Assembly (NCBI RefSeq): GCF_021130785.1
Contig: NW_025778025.1
Location: 60,987 to 124,986 of the forward strand
Direction: 5' to 3'
DNA from: Homalodisca vitripennis
Lineage: Eukaryota; Arthropoda; Insecta; Hemiptera; Cicadellidae
Length of the DNA: 64,000 bases
Shown piece after piece: positions 1-9,304 of this stretch. The notes beneath the pieces are model-generated. The model saw only the letters and a list, made by a program, of their open reading frames with translations, searched no databases and was not told the DNA's origin. Made by a program: the position numbers and the translations under genes. Every line of letters begins with the position of its first letter. Within the stretch, counting starts at the first letter, position 1.

Positions 1-1297
1 TGCAAACTTCATGTTGCTTACAAATTTCTAAATGATCTGCTAAATCTCCAGATTTGTAGAAATGGCTTAAACATCTTCTACATAGCAATTTTTTATGTTC
101 GTGTTTAGATAACTGAGAACTCACTAATCTATTTAAATCTGTTATCAACACATAATGAGATTTGTCTTCTTGTTTTACATACAGTAGATCAATATTTAAT
201 TCTGCATCATATTTTTCAGAAATTTGTAACGGAACAACCTTAATACTTTCATCAAAACTGTAGACATTGATAGACATTTTTGGATATTTGTACTTGGAAT
301 TGTAACTTCGTTTCTCAAATAATTGTATATCTTTTAAGGACATTGGATACTCGAAACCTGAAAATATCTCGTCATTTACAAATTTTTCATATTGTTTCGA
401 TCTTTCGCAGTCTCTTTCGGGTTTTTCAATAGCACATCGGATAGAATAAATAAAGCAATAATCATCTTTATTTTTGATATTTATACAAGCTTTTTTATCT
501 TTGATTTTCTTTGGCAAATCGATATATGATCCTGCGTTCATCATTTCGTGTTTGTTAAGGCTCAAAACTAGTTGTTTGCAGCTTTTAAATGTCCATCCAG
601 AACCCTTATTTGGATGATTTGTCTGTTCTCGATGTGTTAATTTATTAAATTGCTTAGTAATAAAGTCGTTCACATCGAAGATTTCATCCGCTTTTATAGT
701 AAAATACATAGGACAAGTTTGTGGTTCACCGTTCACTAAAGTTCGTTCGTATTCGCATTCTAAAGAGAGATAGCCCTTCATATTTTTAACGGTTTCTTGA
801 AATTTTTCGATTAAACTTTTAATCTCTGGCCTCATAATTGATAGATATTTGTAAATTGACATGAACTTATCGTTTAAATTCGTTAAAATGTATTGCTTGA
901 AAAGACCGTGTATTGAGGATAAAACTTCTACATCAATGATATTTTTTGGTTTTTCGTTAAGAGTTTTGTCAATTTCTTCGATCATTTCAGACTTAGTTTT
1001 ATCGTTTGTTTCTATGGACAATTTTTCAGCGATTGATTGAATTTTTTCATCATTAAATAGATTGAGATCTTTTTTATCTTCCTTAAAGTTTTTCTTTAAT
1101 TCACGCAATTTTTCTATATTGTACATCTTCTCGTGACCATCGATTTGATTCTCTTTAGCCCAAGTCCTCAAATAATTTAGTTCTTTTTCATAAATATCTT
1201 TGTTCTTCAAATGATTTTTCGAATTGTAATGACGAGTATAGTGATGTTCAAAAATGTCTTTTTTGCAGTATGGACACTCTATCTTTTTCCGCTCCAT
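1..1297 (-). CDS. N-terminal part of a Polinton/adintovirus-like family-B DNA polymerase protein, runs off the left edge
   Basis: An uninterrupted frame of 432 codons starts at ATG 1297-1295 and leaves the window still open. Residues 8-29 form a C2H2-type finger (C8, C11, H23, H29). A lysine/glutamate-rich, probably helical stretch follows to about residue 200. Then come the motifs KACINIKNKDDYCFIYSI (about 276-293) and KSHYVLITDLNRLVSSQLS (about 379-397). A second zinc knuckle, C406-x2-C409-x12-H422-x3-C426, lies near the window edge. This arrangement is one I associate with the long N-terminal region of protein-primed DNA polymerases in arthropod Polinton- and adintovirus-like elements; the polymerase catalytic domain itself would lie outside the window, so the assignment is inference. 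The frame has no stops or frameshifts, which suggests a recent or still functional copy. It is divergent from the 102-aa gene at 1548. It could instead be a stand-alone protein sharing this N-terminal module. Confidence 0.6.
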   Translation of the reverse strand, partial: MERKKIECPYCKKDIFEHHYTRHYNSKNHLKNKDIYEKELNYLRTWAKENQIDGHEKMYNIEKLRELKKNFKEDKKDLNLFNDEKIQSIAEKLSIETNDKTKSEMIEEIDKTLNEKPKNIIDVEVLSSIHGLFKQYILTNLNDKFMSIYKYLSIMRPEIKSLIEKFQETVKNMKGYLSLECEYERTLVNGEPQTCPMYFTIKADEIFDVNDFITKQFNKLTHREQTNHPNKGSGWTFKSCKQLVLSLNKHEMMNAGSYIDLPKKIKDKKACINIKNKDDYCFIYSIRCAIEKPERDCERSKQYEKFVNDEIFSGFEYPMSLKDIQLFEKRSYNSKYKYPKMSINVYSFDESIKVVPLQISEKYDAELNIDLLYVKQEDKSHYVLITDLNRLVSSQLSKHEHKKLLCRRCLSHFYKSGDLADHLEICKQHEVC

Positions 1298-1501
1298 ATT
1301 TAAAGAGCAAAAATTTGTAAACTAAAATTTTGAGAAGTGGTGATTTTTGTGACAACTTGACACAAATCAGCACAATTTCTGGTCAAATGTTTTCAGATTG
1401 TTCTATTTAAAGAGCAAAAATTTGTAAAATTAAATTTTGAGAAGTAGTGATTTTTGACACAAATCAGCACAATTTCTGGTCAAATGTTTTCAGATTGTTC
1501 T
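1298..1501. repeat. Tandem duplication between two divergent genes
   Basis: Two head-to-tail copies, 1298-1404 and 1405-1501, both run from an ATTTAAAGAGC start to a CAGATTGTTCT end. The second copy lacks about 10 bases (a GTGACAACTT-like piece) and has a few substitutions. The pair fills almost the whole gap between the start codon of the polymerase-like gene and the hairpin before the 102-aa gene, so it probably contains the promoter of one or both genes (inference). Confidence 0.85.
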
Positions 1502-1502
1502 A

Positions 1503-1548
1503 TTTATTATAGAAAAATCTTTTATTTAAAAGATTTTTCTATAATAAA
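1503..1548. promoter_or_regulatory. Perfect 21-bp hairpin touching the start codon of the 102-aa gene
   Basis: Arms 1503-1523 and 1528-1548 are exact reverse complements (TTTATTATAGAAAAATCTTT plus one T, and its complement) around a four-base centre ATTT. The last base of the right arm is the A of the ATG at 1548. It could be a recombination or replication site, a cruciform promoter element, or an RNA hairpin in a very short 5' leader. The structure is seen directly; its role is unknown. Confidence 0.8.
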
Positions 1549-1856
1549 TGGCGGCGCTGTTACAAGAGTTGAATAAGGTTGGTGAACTAAGATTCAAAGA
1601 ATATAAGAAATTAGTGGAATTGGAAGAAAAAAAGAAACATAGAATCTTGAATTTGGAGAAAATGAAAGATAAATTCGGGTTTACAATAATTGCCGAGTTG
1701 GAAGATTGTAAAGTACACTTGCCGAACAGATTTTTGACTGTTTTGGATGAGAAAAAGATTAAAGAATTAAACAAAAATGAAAAATTACACTTGGTTGTTA
1801 CTGGAAAGAAGACTATTAAAGATAAAGACTGTGTTACTATCAATTTTGTAGAGTAG
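1548..1856 (+). CDS. Small lysine-rich protein next to the Polinton-like polymerase gene (possible OB-fold/DNA-binding)
   Basis: A 102-aa ORF. Residues 1-40 are charged and probably helical; residues 42-102 look like a compact beta-rich domain, with the segments FGFTIIAELEDCKVHLPNRF and LHLVVTGKKTIKDKDCVTI. Short proteins with a 'FG-x-hydrophobic ... LP-x-RF' pattern are ones I recall near polymerase genes in arthropod virus-like elements, and a single-stranded-DNA-binding role would fit, but this is inference. The frame is intact and the gene is divergent from the polymerase-like gene, sharing a 250-bp spacer with it. The start was chosen because it is the first ATG and lies exactly at the hairpin edge. 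An antisense frame over the same bases is a shadow. Confidence 0.5.
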   Translation: MAALLQELNKVGELRFKEYKKLVELEEKKKHRILNLEKMKDKFGFTIIAELEDCKVHLPNRFLTVLDEKKIKELNKNEKLHLVVTGKKTIKDKDCVTINFVE

Positions 1857-1958
1857 AAGATTTTTCGTCGTAGCAGACATTTCAAATAGATTGATTTGAC
1901 AGCTCAAGAAAGTAGAAGCAAACAGCTATAGATTCGGTAATTTTTTCATTCGTGAGTT

Positions 1959-2125
1959 ACAGATTCGTTTATTGTCCTTTAAACAGTATTTTTCATTGAT
2001 TTACCGTCTGTCCCAAAAGTGAGCTAGAACCGCCTTACTGTTTGATTTTACAGATTCGTTTATTGTCCTTTAAACAGTATTTTCCCTTGATTTTCTGTCT
2101 GTCCCAAAAGTGCGCTAGAACCGCC
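1959..2125. repeat. Tandem duplication, period about 91 bp
   Basis: The block beginning ACAGATTCGTTTATTGTCC and ending CTAGAACCGCC occurs at 1959-2034 and again at 2050-2125 with a few differences. It lies downstream of the 102-aa ORF. No coding function is seen; it may be part of the virus-like element's flank or terminal region. Confidence 0.75.
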
Positions 2126-2138
2126 ATATTCATATCTA

Positions 2139-2139
<1 letters not shown>

Positions 2140-2185
<46 letters not shown>
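2140..2185. repeat. (TA)n microsatellite
   Basis: About 23 uninterrupted TA units. It separates the virus-like fragment from about 200 bp of plain sequence before the Harbinger element. A short ORF reading through it is low-complexity and was not accepted. Confidence 0.95.
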
Positions 2186-2188
<3 letters not shown>

Positions 2189-2518
2189 AACGCCCATGTG
2201 TTGTTTGTTTTCTACAGTCTACTCATTCAACACTCCGTAAATTATTTATACAAAACATTGTTTGCATGAATGTAAAGATCAAATGAGTATAAGGCCATTT
2301 CACAAACCTTCCATGAACACAAATCTCCCCGTAAGGGAATCGTTCACCGGAAACAACTGCGACTTTGGTTTTATTTAATATGGTTACTGCACCGTAAGGC
2401 TACGGCCACACTCACCGTTTTTGTCGCTGCGTCAGAATCGCATGCGACGATGACGTTGCGTCAGAATCGCAGACATGGGCCACACTCGCCGTCAAAAACG
2501 CAGATCTCAGTGGCAAAG

Positions 2519-5196
2519 ATGTCTTCTCTAAGTGAAGCAGACTTATTACTAGTGTTAGCTGTTAGATCTTATTTGAAAAAGAAAAGAAAGAGAAGATTTG
2601 GTATTCATCCAATGAACACAGTGCGTTTGAGCCAAGGCCAGTTTTATACATTAATGAGTTTTTTGCGTAATGATAATGAAAAGTTCTTCTCTTATTTTCG
2701 AATGAGTGCCACATCGTTTGATGAACTATTAGCTCTAGTGAGAGATGATCTGTCAAAACAAGACACCAGACTACGTCTGAGTATACCAGCAGAGGAACGC
2801 TTAGCTGTAACTTTGAGGTACGTAACAAAATGTGACAATTACTCTGATATTATAATAACATTTGACAAAATATATTAAATGCTTCAACGTTATCAATTAT
2901 TCCACGTTCCTACTTTATATTGAAATGGAAAAGGAAAATTTAAGGAGGCGAAGTTCAGTCGTCTCTACCACTTAACCTCAGAACAAATTTCATGTTATTA
3001 TAATTTTAAATCCATTACTTTAATAGTTATTTGTAATAGATTATAATTGTATTTGTTGTTGTAGGTAAATGAGATAGCAAAATATCAAATCAAACAAGTA
3101 ATATTTGTAATGCAAGAGGTTATGTAATCTTACATTTAAATAATGCAGTAAAAATAATTAACACTTTTGCAATGAAGGTGTCCAGTCCAATTACAATTCT
3201 TCAAAAACACTAAAACACATCCGAATTATTGTTACTAAGCGATTCAGAGGGTATAGGGGACTGAATGTTAGCCTGGCGCTCTCTTGGAGAAGCATCCGTC
3301 CAATTAGGGTAGTTATATTGGGGATGATTAGGGACGTTTGGTAGCTGCTGCCACTGGTGACTTGAGTGGGCAAAAAATGCAGGGGGAGGGTTATAGCGTT
3401 CTACTGCCAAGGCTTGCTGCATAACTTCCGTAAATTTCATCCGAACCCACAATTTTTTGTCAACAGGAAGGTTTTTTAACATAGGCAAAAAGGATAGTAG
3501 AAAGTGCTTATCAGCTTCTTCTTCTTCATCCGTTGGCTTGCTTGCATTTGTCAAATGTTTAAGTACGGCCATTTCAAAGGGAGTCTGTCGATATTTTTTG
3601 TTGATACGGTTAGGCGCTGCTTGGTTGGGCGCTACTTGGTTAGGTGTTGCTGGTTCTGAAGCAACTACCTCAGTCAAATCTTCGTTGTTTTCTTCAGTAG
3701 CCGCATTTTCGTTTCCAATGTCGGGTTGCTCATCAGGAACATTGGTGGTTGTCCTGCAAGAAAATAGCTCTTCACCATTGAGTTCAGGATAAAAGTTAAA
3801 CTCTCAAATTTTTTACCTACAACAAGTTAAACCTGTTAAAAAAAACAAGTTGAAAAAGGTTAGGTTAGGTTAGGTTAGGTTAGGTTAACAGATTTGCTAA
3901 TATTTTCTTATTAATTCTTACCTCCTGTCAGTGTTGTTCGCAGTGAGGAACAGCAGTTGATCGAAGTACACATACTTTTTCTTCTTCTTTTGGCTACTGC
4001 CACTAGGTAATTTCAAGTTTTTCATCTCCCTCGCAAAACAATCTCGTAGTGATCTCCATTTTTTTTGCAATTCCTTTACTGTAATAAAGACAGTTTATGC
4101 AATTATATACTTTATCAAGGATACATGTTAGTAATGTAAATTACATTAACCAACCAGAAAAGTCCAAAAAGTTAGATTTGTTTCGTTTCAGGTGGGGGGG
4201 GGGGTTGGGTTTTATGTTCAAGTCCCCAATAATAAACTTGAACAACTAACACAGTGTCTTATTACTGTGAGATAAAATATATATCTACAGATTTTGTTAT
4301 TTGTTTCAGGTTTATTGCTACAGGAAACACGTTCAGATCTCTCGCGTTTGAATACCGAATTGGTAGATCGACTATAAGTAAACTCATCAGAGAAACTTGC
4401 ACGGTTTTATGGGCTACTATGAAAGAAAAGTTTATGAAACTGCCAAATACCGAAGAATGGGAAGAAATTGCCAATGGCTTCAATACTCGTGCAAATTTTC
4501 CAAACTGCATAGGAGCCTTGGACGGAAAACATATCCGAATAGTGAATCCTCAAGGAAGTGGCTCGGAGTATTTCAACTACAAACAATTTTTTTCTGTTGT
4601 GTTGCTTGCTTTGGTTGATTCAAACTATTGTTTTACTGCAATTGATATTGGTAGTTACGGAAAAATAGTGATTCTAATATTTTTAGACAGTCTGCCTTGC
4701 ACAATCTGCTAGTTAAGGGAAAACTTAGTATACCAAATGATCAAAGATTGCCTGATTCTGAAGATGACACCCCAATGCCTTTCGTCATTGTAGCAGATGA
4801 AGCTTTCTCAATGACTCAACATGTTCTTAGGCCATATGCTAAAAGAAATGTAACCACACACAAAAAATATTGTTTAACTATCGGCTTTCACGAGCTCGTC
4901 GATTTGTTGAATGCACTTTCGGTTTACTTGCTAACAAATGGCGAGTTTTTCATGGTGCTATTTGTTTGGACTCAGAATTTGTTGTAGAGGTTGTTCAAGC
5001 CGCATGTGTTTTACACAACTTTGTACGTGTAAGAGACGGTTTTCAGTTTGAAGACACCCTGTCTTGTCCTTTAGAAGACATACCCGTGTTGGGCACTGGC
5101 GGCGCCCCTTTGACTGCAAAAGCAATCCGCGATAGATTCGCCAATTATTTCACATCCCCCGCTGGAAGCGTTCCTTGGCAATTTGACATGATTTAA
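2519..5196 (+). pseudogene. Harbinger DDE transposase (HARBI1/DDE_Tnp_4 type), two frameshifts
   Basis: Exon 1 is 2519-2817 (starts MSSLSEAD; donor GTACGT). The acceptor TTGTTTCAG precedes 4310, and the joined frame reads on into FIATGNTFRSLAFEYRIGRS, the helix-turn-helix-like region. The catalytic Asp in GALDGKH is the codon at 4521; the second Asp, in VADEAF, is at 4796; the Glu in RRFVECTFGLL is at 4909. So the DDE triad is present, but in three frames: one base appears lost from an A run near 4662-4666 and another shift lies near 4866-4872. The C-terminal part ends at TAA 5194-5196. The enzyme would cut and join transposon ends in the nucleus. The intron 2818-4309 holds two exons of the partner gene on the other strand. 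As it stands it cannot make a full protein. Confidence 0.85.
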
Positions 5197-5820
5197 ATAA
5201 CTTACTCTTAAGTATGCCATTAATAATATAGGAAAGTTTTGTAAATGAGCTTGATAAAAGTGTACATTACTGCTTTATAAACTGAAACTCCCTTAGATAT
5301 GAACACATCATATTTATATTATTTTTTATTTATAATATTCAATGCTGTTCAGTTTCATGTAATGTGTGCATAACATTGATAGTTTTAGTAATTGTTGTGC
5401 TAAAATTATAGTAATTTCTGTAAAACCTTACAGTCCTACATTTTATTTTGTACGCTACAGGGAGCGATTACGATTTTTCACGGAAGACTGGAGTAAATTT
5501 TTTTAAGCAGTTAAATATTCTCTCTACTTGCACAATTACTGGAAAATGTGGTTAGGTTAGTTTTTCAGTCATTGCTTATTTTTTGTAAATGGTCTTGTTT
5601 TTATGAAAATAAATTCATTATTATTTCAAGTACTAAAATTTTACTCACCTTCTTTATTTTTTTCCTCATTAGTCATCTGCTCCCAGTTCGAAAGCACTAT
5701 CCTGGCCACCTCAATCCATAGCTTAGATTTTAAATCACGGTTACTGTAGTCCTTTAATTTAAGATCCCAAAGTGGAGGACGGATGCTCACCTCGTTAATA
5801 AATAGTTCGGTGTCAAACAT
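3210..5820 (-). CDS. Harbinger partner protein with MADF and BESS domains, intact, three exons
   Basis: Predicted exons: 5820-5649 (starts MFDTELFINEV, donor GTGAGT), 4078-3922 (acceptor TTATTACAG, donor GTAAGA) and 3753-3210 (acceptor TTCTTGCAG). They join in frame to 290 residues plus stop. Exons 1-2 encode a MADF (Myb/SANT-like) DNA-binding domain, with conserved patterns such as LWDLKLKDYSNRDLKSKLW and KELQKKWRSLRDCFAREM followed by a basic run. Exon 3 carries an acidic/Pro-Asn-rich linker and a BESS motif, FLLSFLPMLKNLPVDKKLW. In Harbinger elements the Myb-like protein binds the transposon and helps the transposase reach the nucleus and its target; that role is inferred here. Intron 1 (5648-4079) encloses most of the transposase gene, and this gene's exons 2-3 lie inside the transposase intron. 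No stops or shifts were seen. Confidence 0.85.
3857..3888 (+). repeat. Interstitial (TTAGG)6, the insect telomere unit
   Basis: Six uninterrupted GGTTA/TTAGG units. TTAGG is the canonical telomere repeat of most insects. Here it sits in intron 2 of the MADF-BESS gene, inside the Harbinger element and next to that gene's minus-strand acceptor, so it is not a chromosome end. Confidence 0.9.
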
Positions 5821-6149
5821 TTTAACTAATAGAATTATTACAACAAAGAAGACACTTGTCAAAGAGGTCACAAATAGAGTGAGGTGACTGAAATGGTATA
5901 GGAAGTAAGAAGAGTGGGGAGGGACAAGTTGCGACAGGAACGGCGAGTGTGGCCACCTTCATTTGATAACATAAGCTGCGTTTTCGTCGCAGCGACCGAA
6001 AAACGCTACATGTTGCGTTCGAATCGCTGCCGTCGTCGCAGGACGGCCAGTGTGGCCGGCTCCCATTTAACTCCATTCTAAACAGAGATTCTCCTATCGT
6101 TGCGATTCTGACGCAGCGACAAAAAACGGTGAGTGTGGCCGTAGCCTAA

Positions 6150-7489
6150 TGCCTCTCACCCATTAAAAAAACACATCCGTTGGTCTAGTGAAAAATATAG
6201 CGGGCATACATTGGAATGACCATTTTGGAAATACCCATTGCTTCATTATTATCAACTTCTGTAAACTGCGGTTCATTGATGTTTTGCTAATTTGCTCAAG
6301 TCACCCTACAGCCCTCTTTCTAAGAAAGTAATTATAAAAGTCCTTTGAACAAATTTTGACCGTGAACGTGTTACCCCTACGATACCCTTAAATCTTTGGC
6401 GGATATTGGTTTTATTAAGTACTTGATTCTTGAGTGCTATTATCGTGTTTGTTTCGTCCTTTAACTATATAAAATTAAAATATATTGAAATATTTGTATA
6501 GAAATCAGGTAAACTAAACTTTAATTTCATATAACTTGATTTCCCTTAATTTATTGAAAGCACAAAAATACACATTATACTTATAAGGAGCATAACGCTA
6601 AAATATATCGAAATAGTTCATCTCCAAGTTTGTATTGTTTGGTAATAAATCCACCTGTCATTAAAATATATTTAGGGGTTAAAATAAAAAAAAATTAACA
6701 TACAAATATATTATGTCTGAAAAATGCTTGGTTTAGGAAAATTTGTTTTCTAAATTATCATGTTCTCCTAAATACTACTAATATCCTACTATGGTCATTA
6801 TATTGATTTATCCTCATTTAAACTAGGAAGTTCAGATATGGGGGAAATATTTGATCTGAACATAATTTCATTCTCAAGGTACTATAAGGTAATACGGATA
6901 TTCTTTCACGAAATATTATAGGTCTTCTTGCAAACCACTGTTTAGATAAAGCAGTATTTTTAACCAAATCCTATGATTTGTTTCATTAGCCCATAGGACC
7001 CTTAGTTTTTTTATTGTTGTGGCAGCGAACATTTCCTCTTGCCAATGTCACAGTGTAACGGTTCGGGATCAAGCAACGCCGAGCGTGGCAGCTGCTTGGA
7101 TGAGTTACCGCCGTTTTAAAATTGGTCATAGCAAAAATTTAAAAATATGATTGTGCTCTTATACCATAATTCAATAGTTAAAAACCGTAAAAAAAAAAAA
7201 AAACAAACAATATAATTCTTTGGGTAAATTTTGGATTGCCACTGAAAGAAATGTAAACAGTCAATATACGTAACTTAGTAGTTTCAGAGGCGTAAAGAAT
7301 AAACATATACAAGAACGGCCAGTAAGAAGATATATTTTATATGTTATCATTCAATCACATTCATTACTCTAGGTAAATTTAATGAATATTTACTGTTAAT
7401 AATGAACGTACTTGGGAAGTCCGCCCAAAATCATGATCATTACTTTACCCTTTATAAAACGGGATTACTTTTCTAAGTTTGAAAGTGAT
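6150..7489. other. No gene seen; AT-rich, unclassified
   Basis: AT-rich sequence with stops in all frames. A more GC-balanced patch at about 7020-7120 (CAACGCCGAGCGTGGCAGC) stands out and may be a retroelement 3' untranslated scrap, but no family can be named with confidence. Confidence 0.6.
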
Positions 7490-7783
7490 TGGGAAAATGC
7501 CCTCATTAATATTCTGACTTATTATATGAAGCAAGGGAAAAATTAAATAGGCCAAATAAATTTGAAGGAATTAAGCTAGAATGTTATCACTGCCGGGAGC
7601 CGAGCCGCCCTTCACATCCGTGAATACGTGCTGGAGTTCGGGGCTCGTTATAGATTCTACCCGGAAGTAAGCGTCCACCAGGTACTCATACTCAGTATCT
7701 TTCGTGACGACCCAGGTTACAGGAAAGACCGGGCTAGGCGTCCCCGACGTTCGCGTAATATTTCTTGAATAAATCTGCTTCAT
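7490..7783 (-). pseudogene. Scrap of a non-LTR retrotransposon ORF2, linker before the reverse transcriptase
   Basis: The minus-strand frame from 7783 has the pattern VFTDVKGGSAPGSDNILA, like the 'K..K..GPDGI' start of the LINE reverse-transcriptase domain. Beyond the stop at 7570, other frames give weak matches to the following 'P..L..F N.S...G.FP..WK' segment (NEGIFPNHF). It is short, stop-broken and without ends, so a dead fragment. Confidence 0.55.
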
Positions 7784-8770
7784 CTTTTACATCGTAGAGT
7801 TTTAACCTTTCATTGACCCTTGATTGAAATGATCAATTAATTGGAATCCTTTCTTTATCTTTGTTTATATCCATGGCTTTTGAAATATTTTCCCACATAT
7901 TTTAATTTTTCGAGTAATTGATTTTATTACGGTAATTACTTAAATTTTTGAGGAACTAATTTTTTTGTTAAACGTCAGGACCATTTGAAATTGGGTTTTC
8001 AACGCAGTGTCGACAGGTTGTCTTTACAAACGGTAGCTCATATAATTTCTGGTCTATATTGATCTGAGTAACCGGTAATTATCCAAGGTATTTCATATGG
8101 TTAATGAACTGTCTATTTATCATCAGAAATAAAATTTTTAACATGTACATGATAAAAGGTTCTAACATATATAAGAAATACATGTATGAATATAACAATA
8201 GGTGTATAGAATAAGGAAACTGAAATAAAATAAGTATACAGTTATATATTTAGTAATTCCGCACTCAAATTGTTGCGAATAGAGTGAATGTTAGAAATTA
8301 AAATCAGACGATCAGCATACCTGATTTAATGTACCTGAACTCGTTTTATATACATGAAGAATGAAAAGTGAAATAACAAACTTTGAAAAATAATTTTTGA
8401 AAGCAAAACTAACTTTTTGGCTCTATGAAATGAAACATTAGGGTCTGCGAATCTGTACGTATGAATATGCTACTGATAATCTAAGTATACTGTCAAGAAA
8501 GTACACACGAGCGCGGTACTGCCACAGACGAAATTTTGCAAGGTTTTACGTCACAGTTTTGTTAGAATTAGTTACTGAAGAACACTTTTAAGTTACCGAT
8601 AAATAACGCCTTACAATGAGTTGGATAGTTTATTTATTTGTAAGTTTTAGCCCTAAACCTAGTCGCAAAAATAGTAAGGTTAGACTTGCAATACAACTGT
8701 GCAACTCCATTTTTGACACAACCACAAAGCGACGAGCCGTATGATCAAAAAGGAACTACCACTTCTTGTC
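7784..8770. other. No gene seen; AT-rich
   Basis: About 1 kb with no credible ORF, no inverted ends and no tandem array that could be made out. Confidence 0.6.
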
Positions 8771-8777
8771 TACCTGC

Positions 8778-8845
8778 GTGGCAGCAACAGTAAGGTTGCG
8801 GTACCGCATCTCAGTAAACATTGGTTCGATTCCCACCGACAGAAG
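8778..8845 (+). repeat. tRNA-like (SINE-like) remnant with an exact pol III B box
   Basis: GGTTCGATTCC at about 8823 matches the RNA polymerase III B-box consensus exactly. A loose A-box-like TGGCAGCAACAGTAAGG lies about 43 bases upstream, the spacing of a tRNA. The T-stem does not pair well and no acceptor stem was found, so it is not a working tRNA; a decayed tRNA-derived SINE is the best guess. Confidence 0.3.
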
Positions 8846-9304
8846 CACCTTTTTGCTGTAGAGAAACTGTTTTTATTGTTAATCTAATAAGTTTTATTTC
8901 TTATAAATTTATTACTTAGATTCTTTTAATAATCGTGACTTTTCATTTTATCTACTTATTTATTTATTCATTAATTTATTATTGACAAAAATATGCAATT
9001 TACAATAGAAAAAACAAAAACCGGGATACCCTGTATTTATTTACAATTTTAAATACAGACAACATAGAATTTTTAAAAATGAAGACATATTTTGGCGATG
9101 TCTCGGAAAAAATTTGCAGCGCATCGATTAAAACTGATCCAAATATAACGGCACTGACTGTTTGCGATAAAAAACACAGCGGTGAACAGCCAGTCACCAT
9201 GCGTTCGCTTTTGTCACCGCTGCCAGGACTCGGTCCGCTGCTTCACCTACTCCGCCTGCATCTGACTCGCCGCCTGCCTGCTCCACGCCTGGCCCGGACC
9301 CTGC

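Larger units (their letters stand above)
2398..6146 (+). mobile_element. Complete PIF/Harbinger DNA transposon with TAA target-site duplication
   Basis: The left end GGCTACGGCCACACTCACCG is the inverse of the right end CGGTGAGTGTGGCCGTAGCC; the inverted match continues through GTCGCTGCGTCAGAATCG with one length difference in a T run. TAA stands on each side (2395-2397 and 6147-6149), the 3-bp TAA/TTA duplication typical of this superfamily. Subterminal copies of GCCACACTCGCCGT occur inside both ends (near 2479 and 5940). The element is 3749 bp and carries the usual two Harbinger genes: a DDE transposase (plus strand, frameshifted) and a MADF-BESS protein (minus strand, intact). Confidence 0.95.

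Noticed and set aside
2042..2269. 75-codon ORF through the (TA)n tract
   Set aside because: Mostly a Tyr-Ile repeat encoded by the microsatellite; no conserved content.
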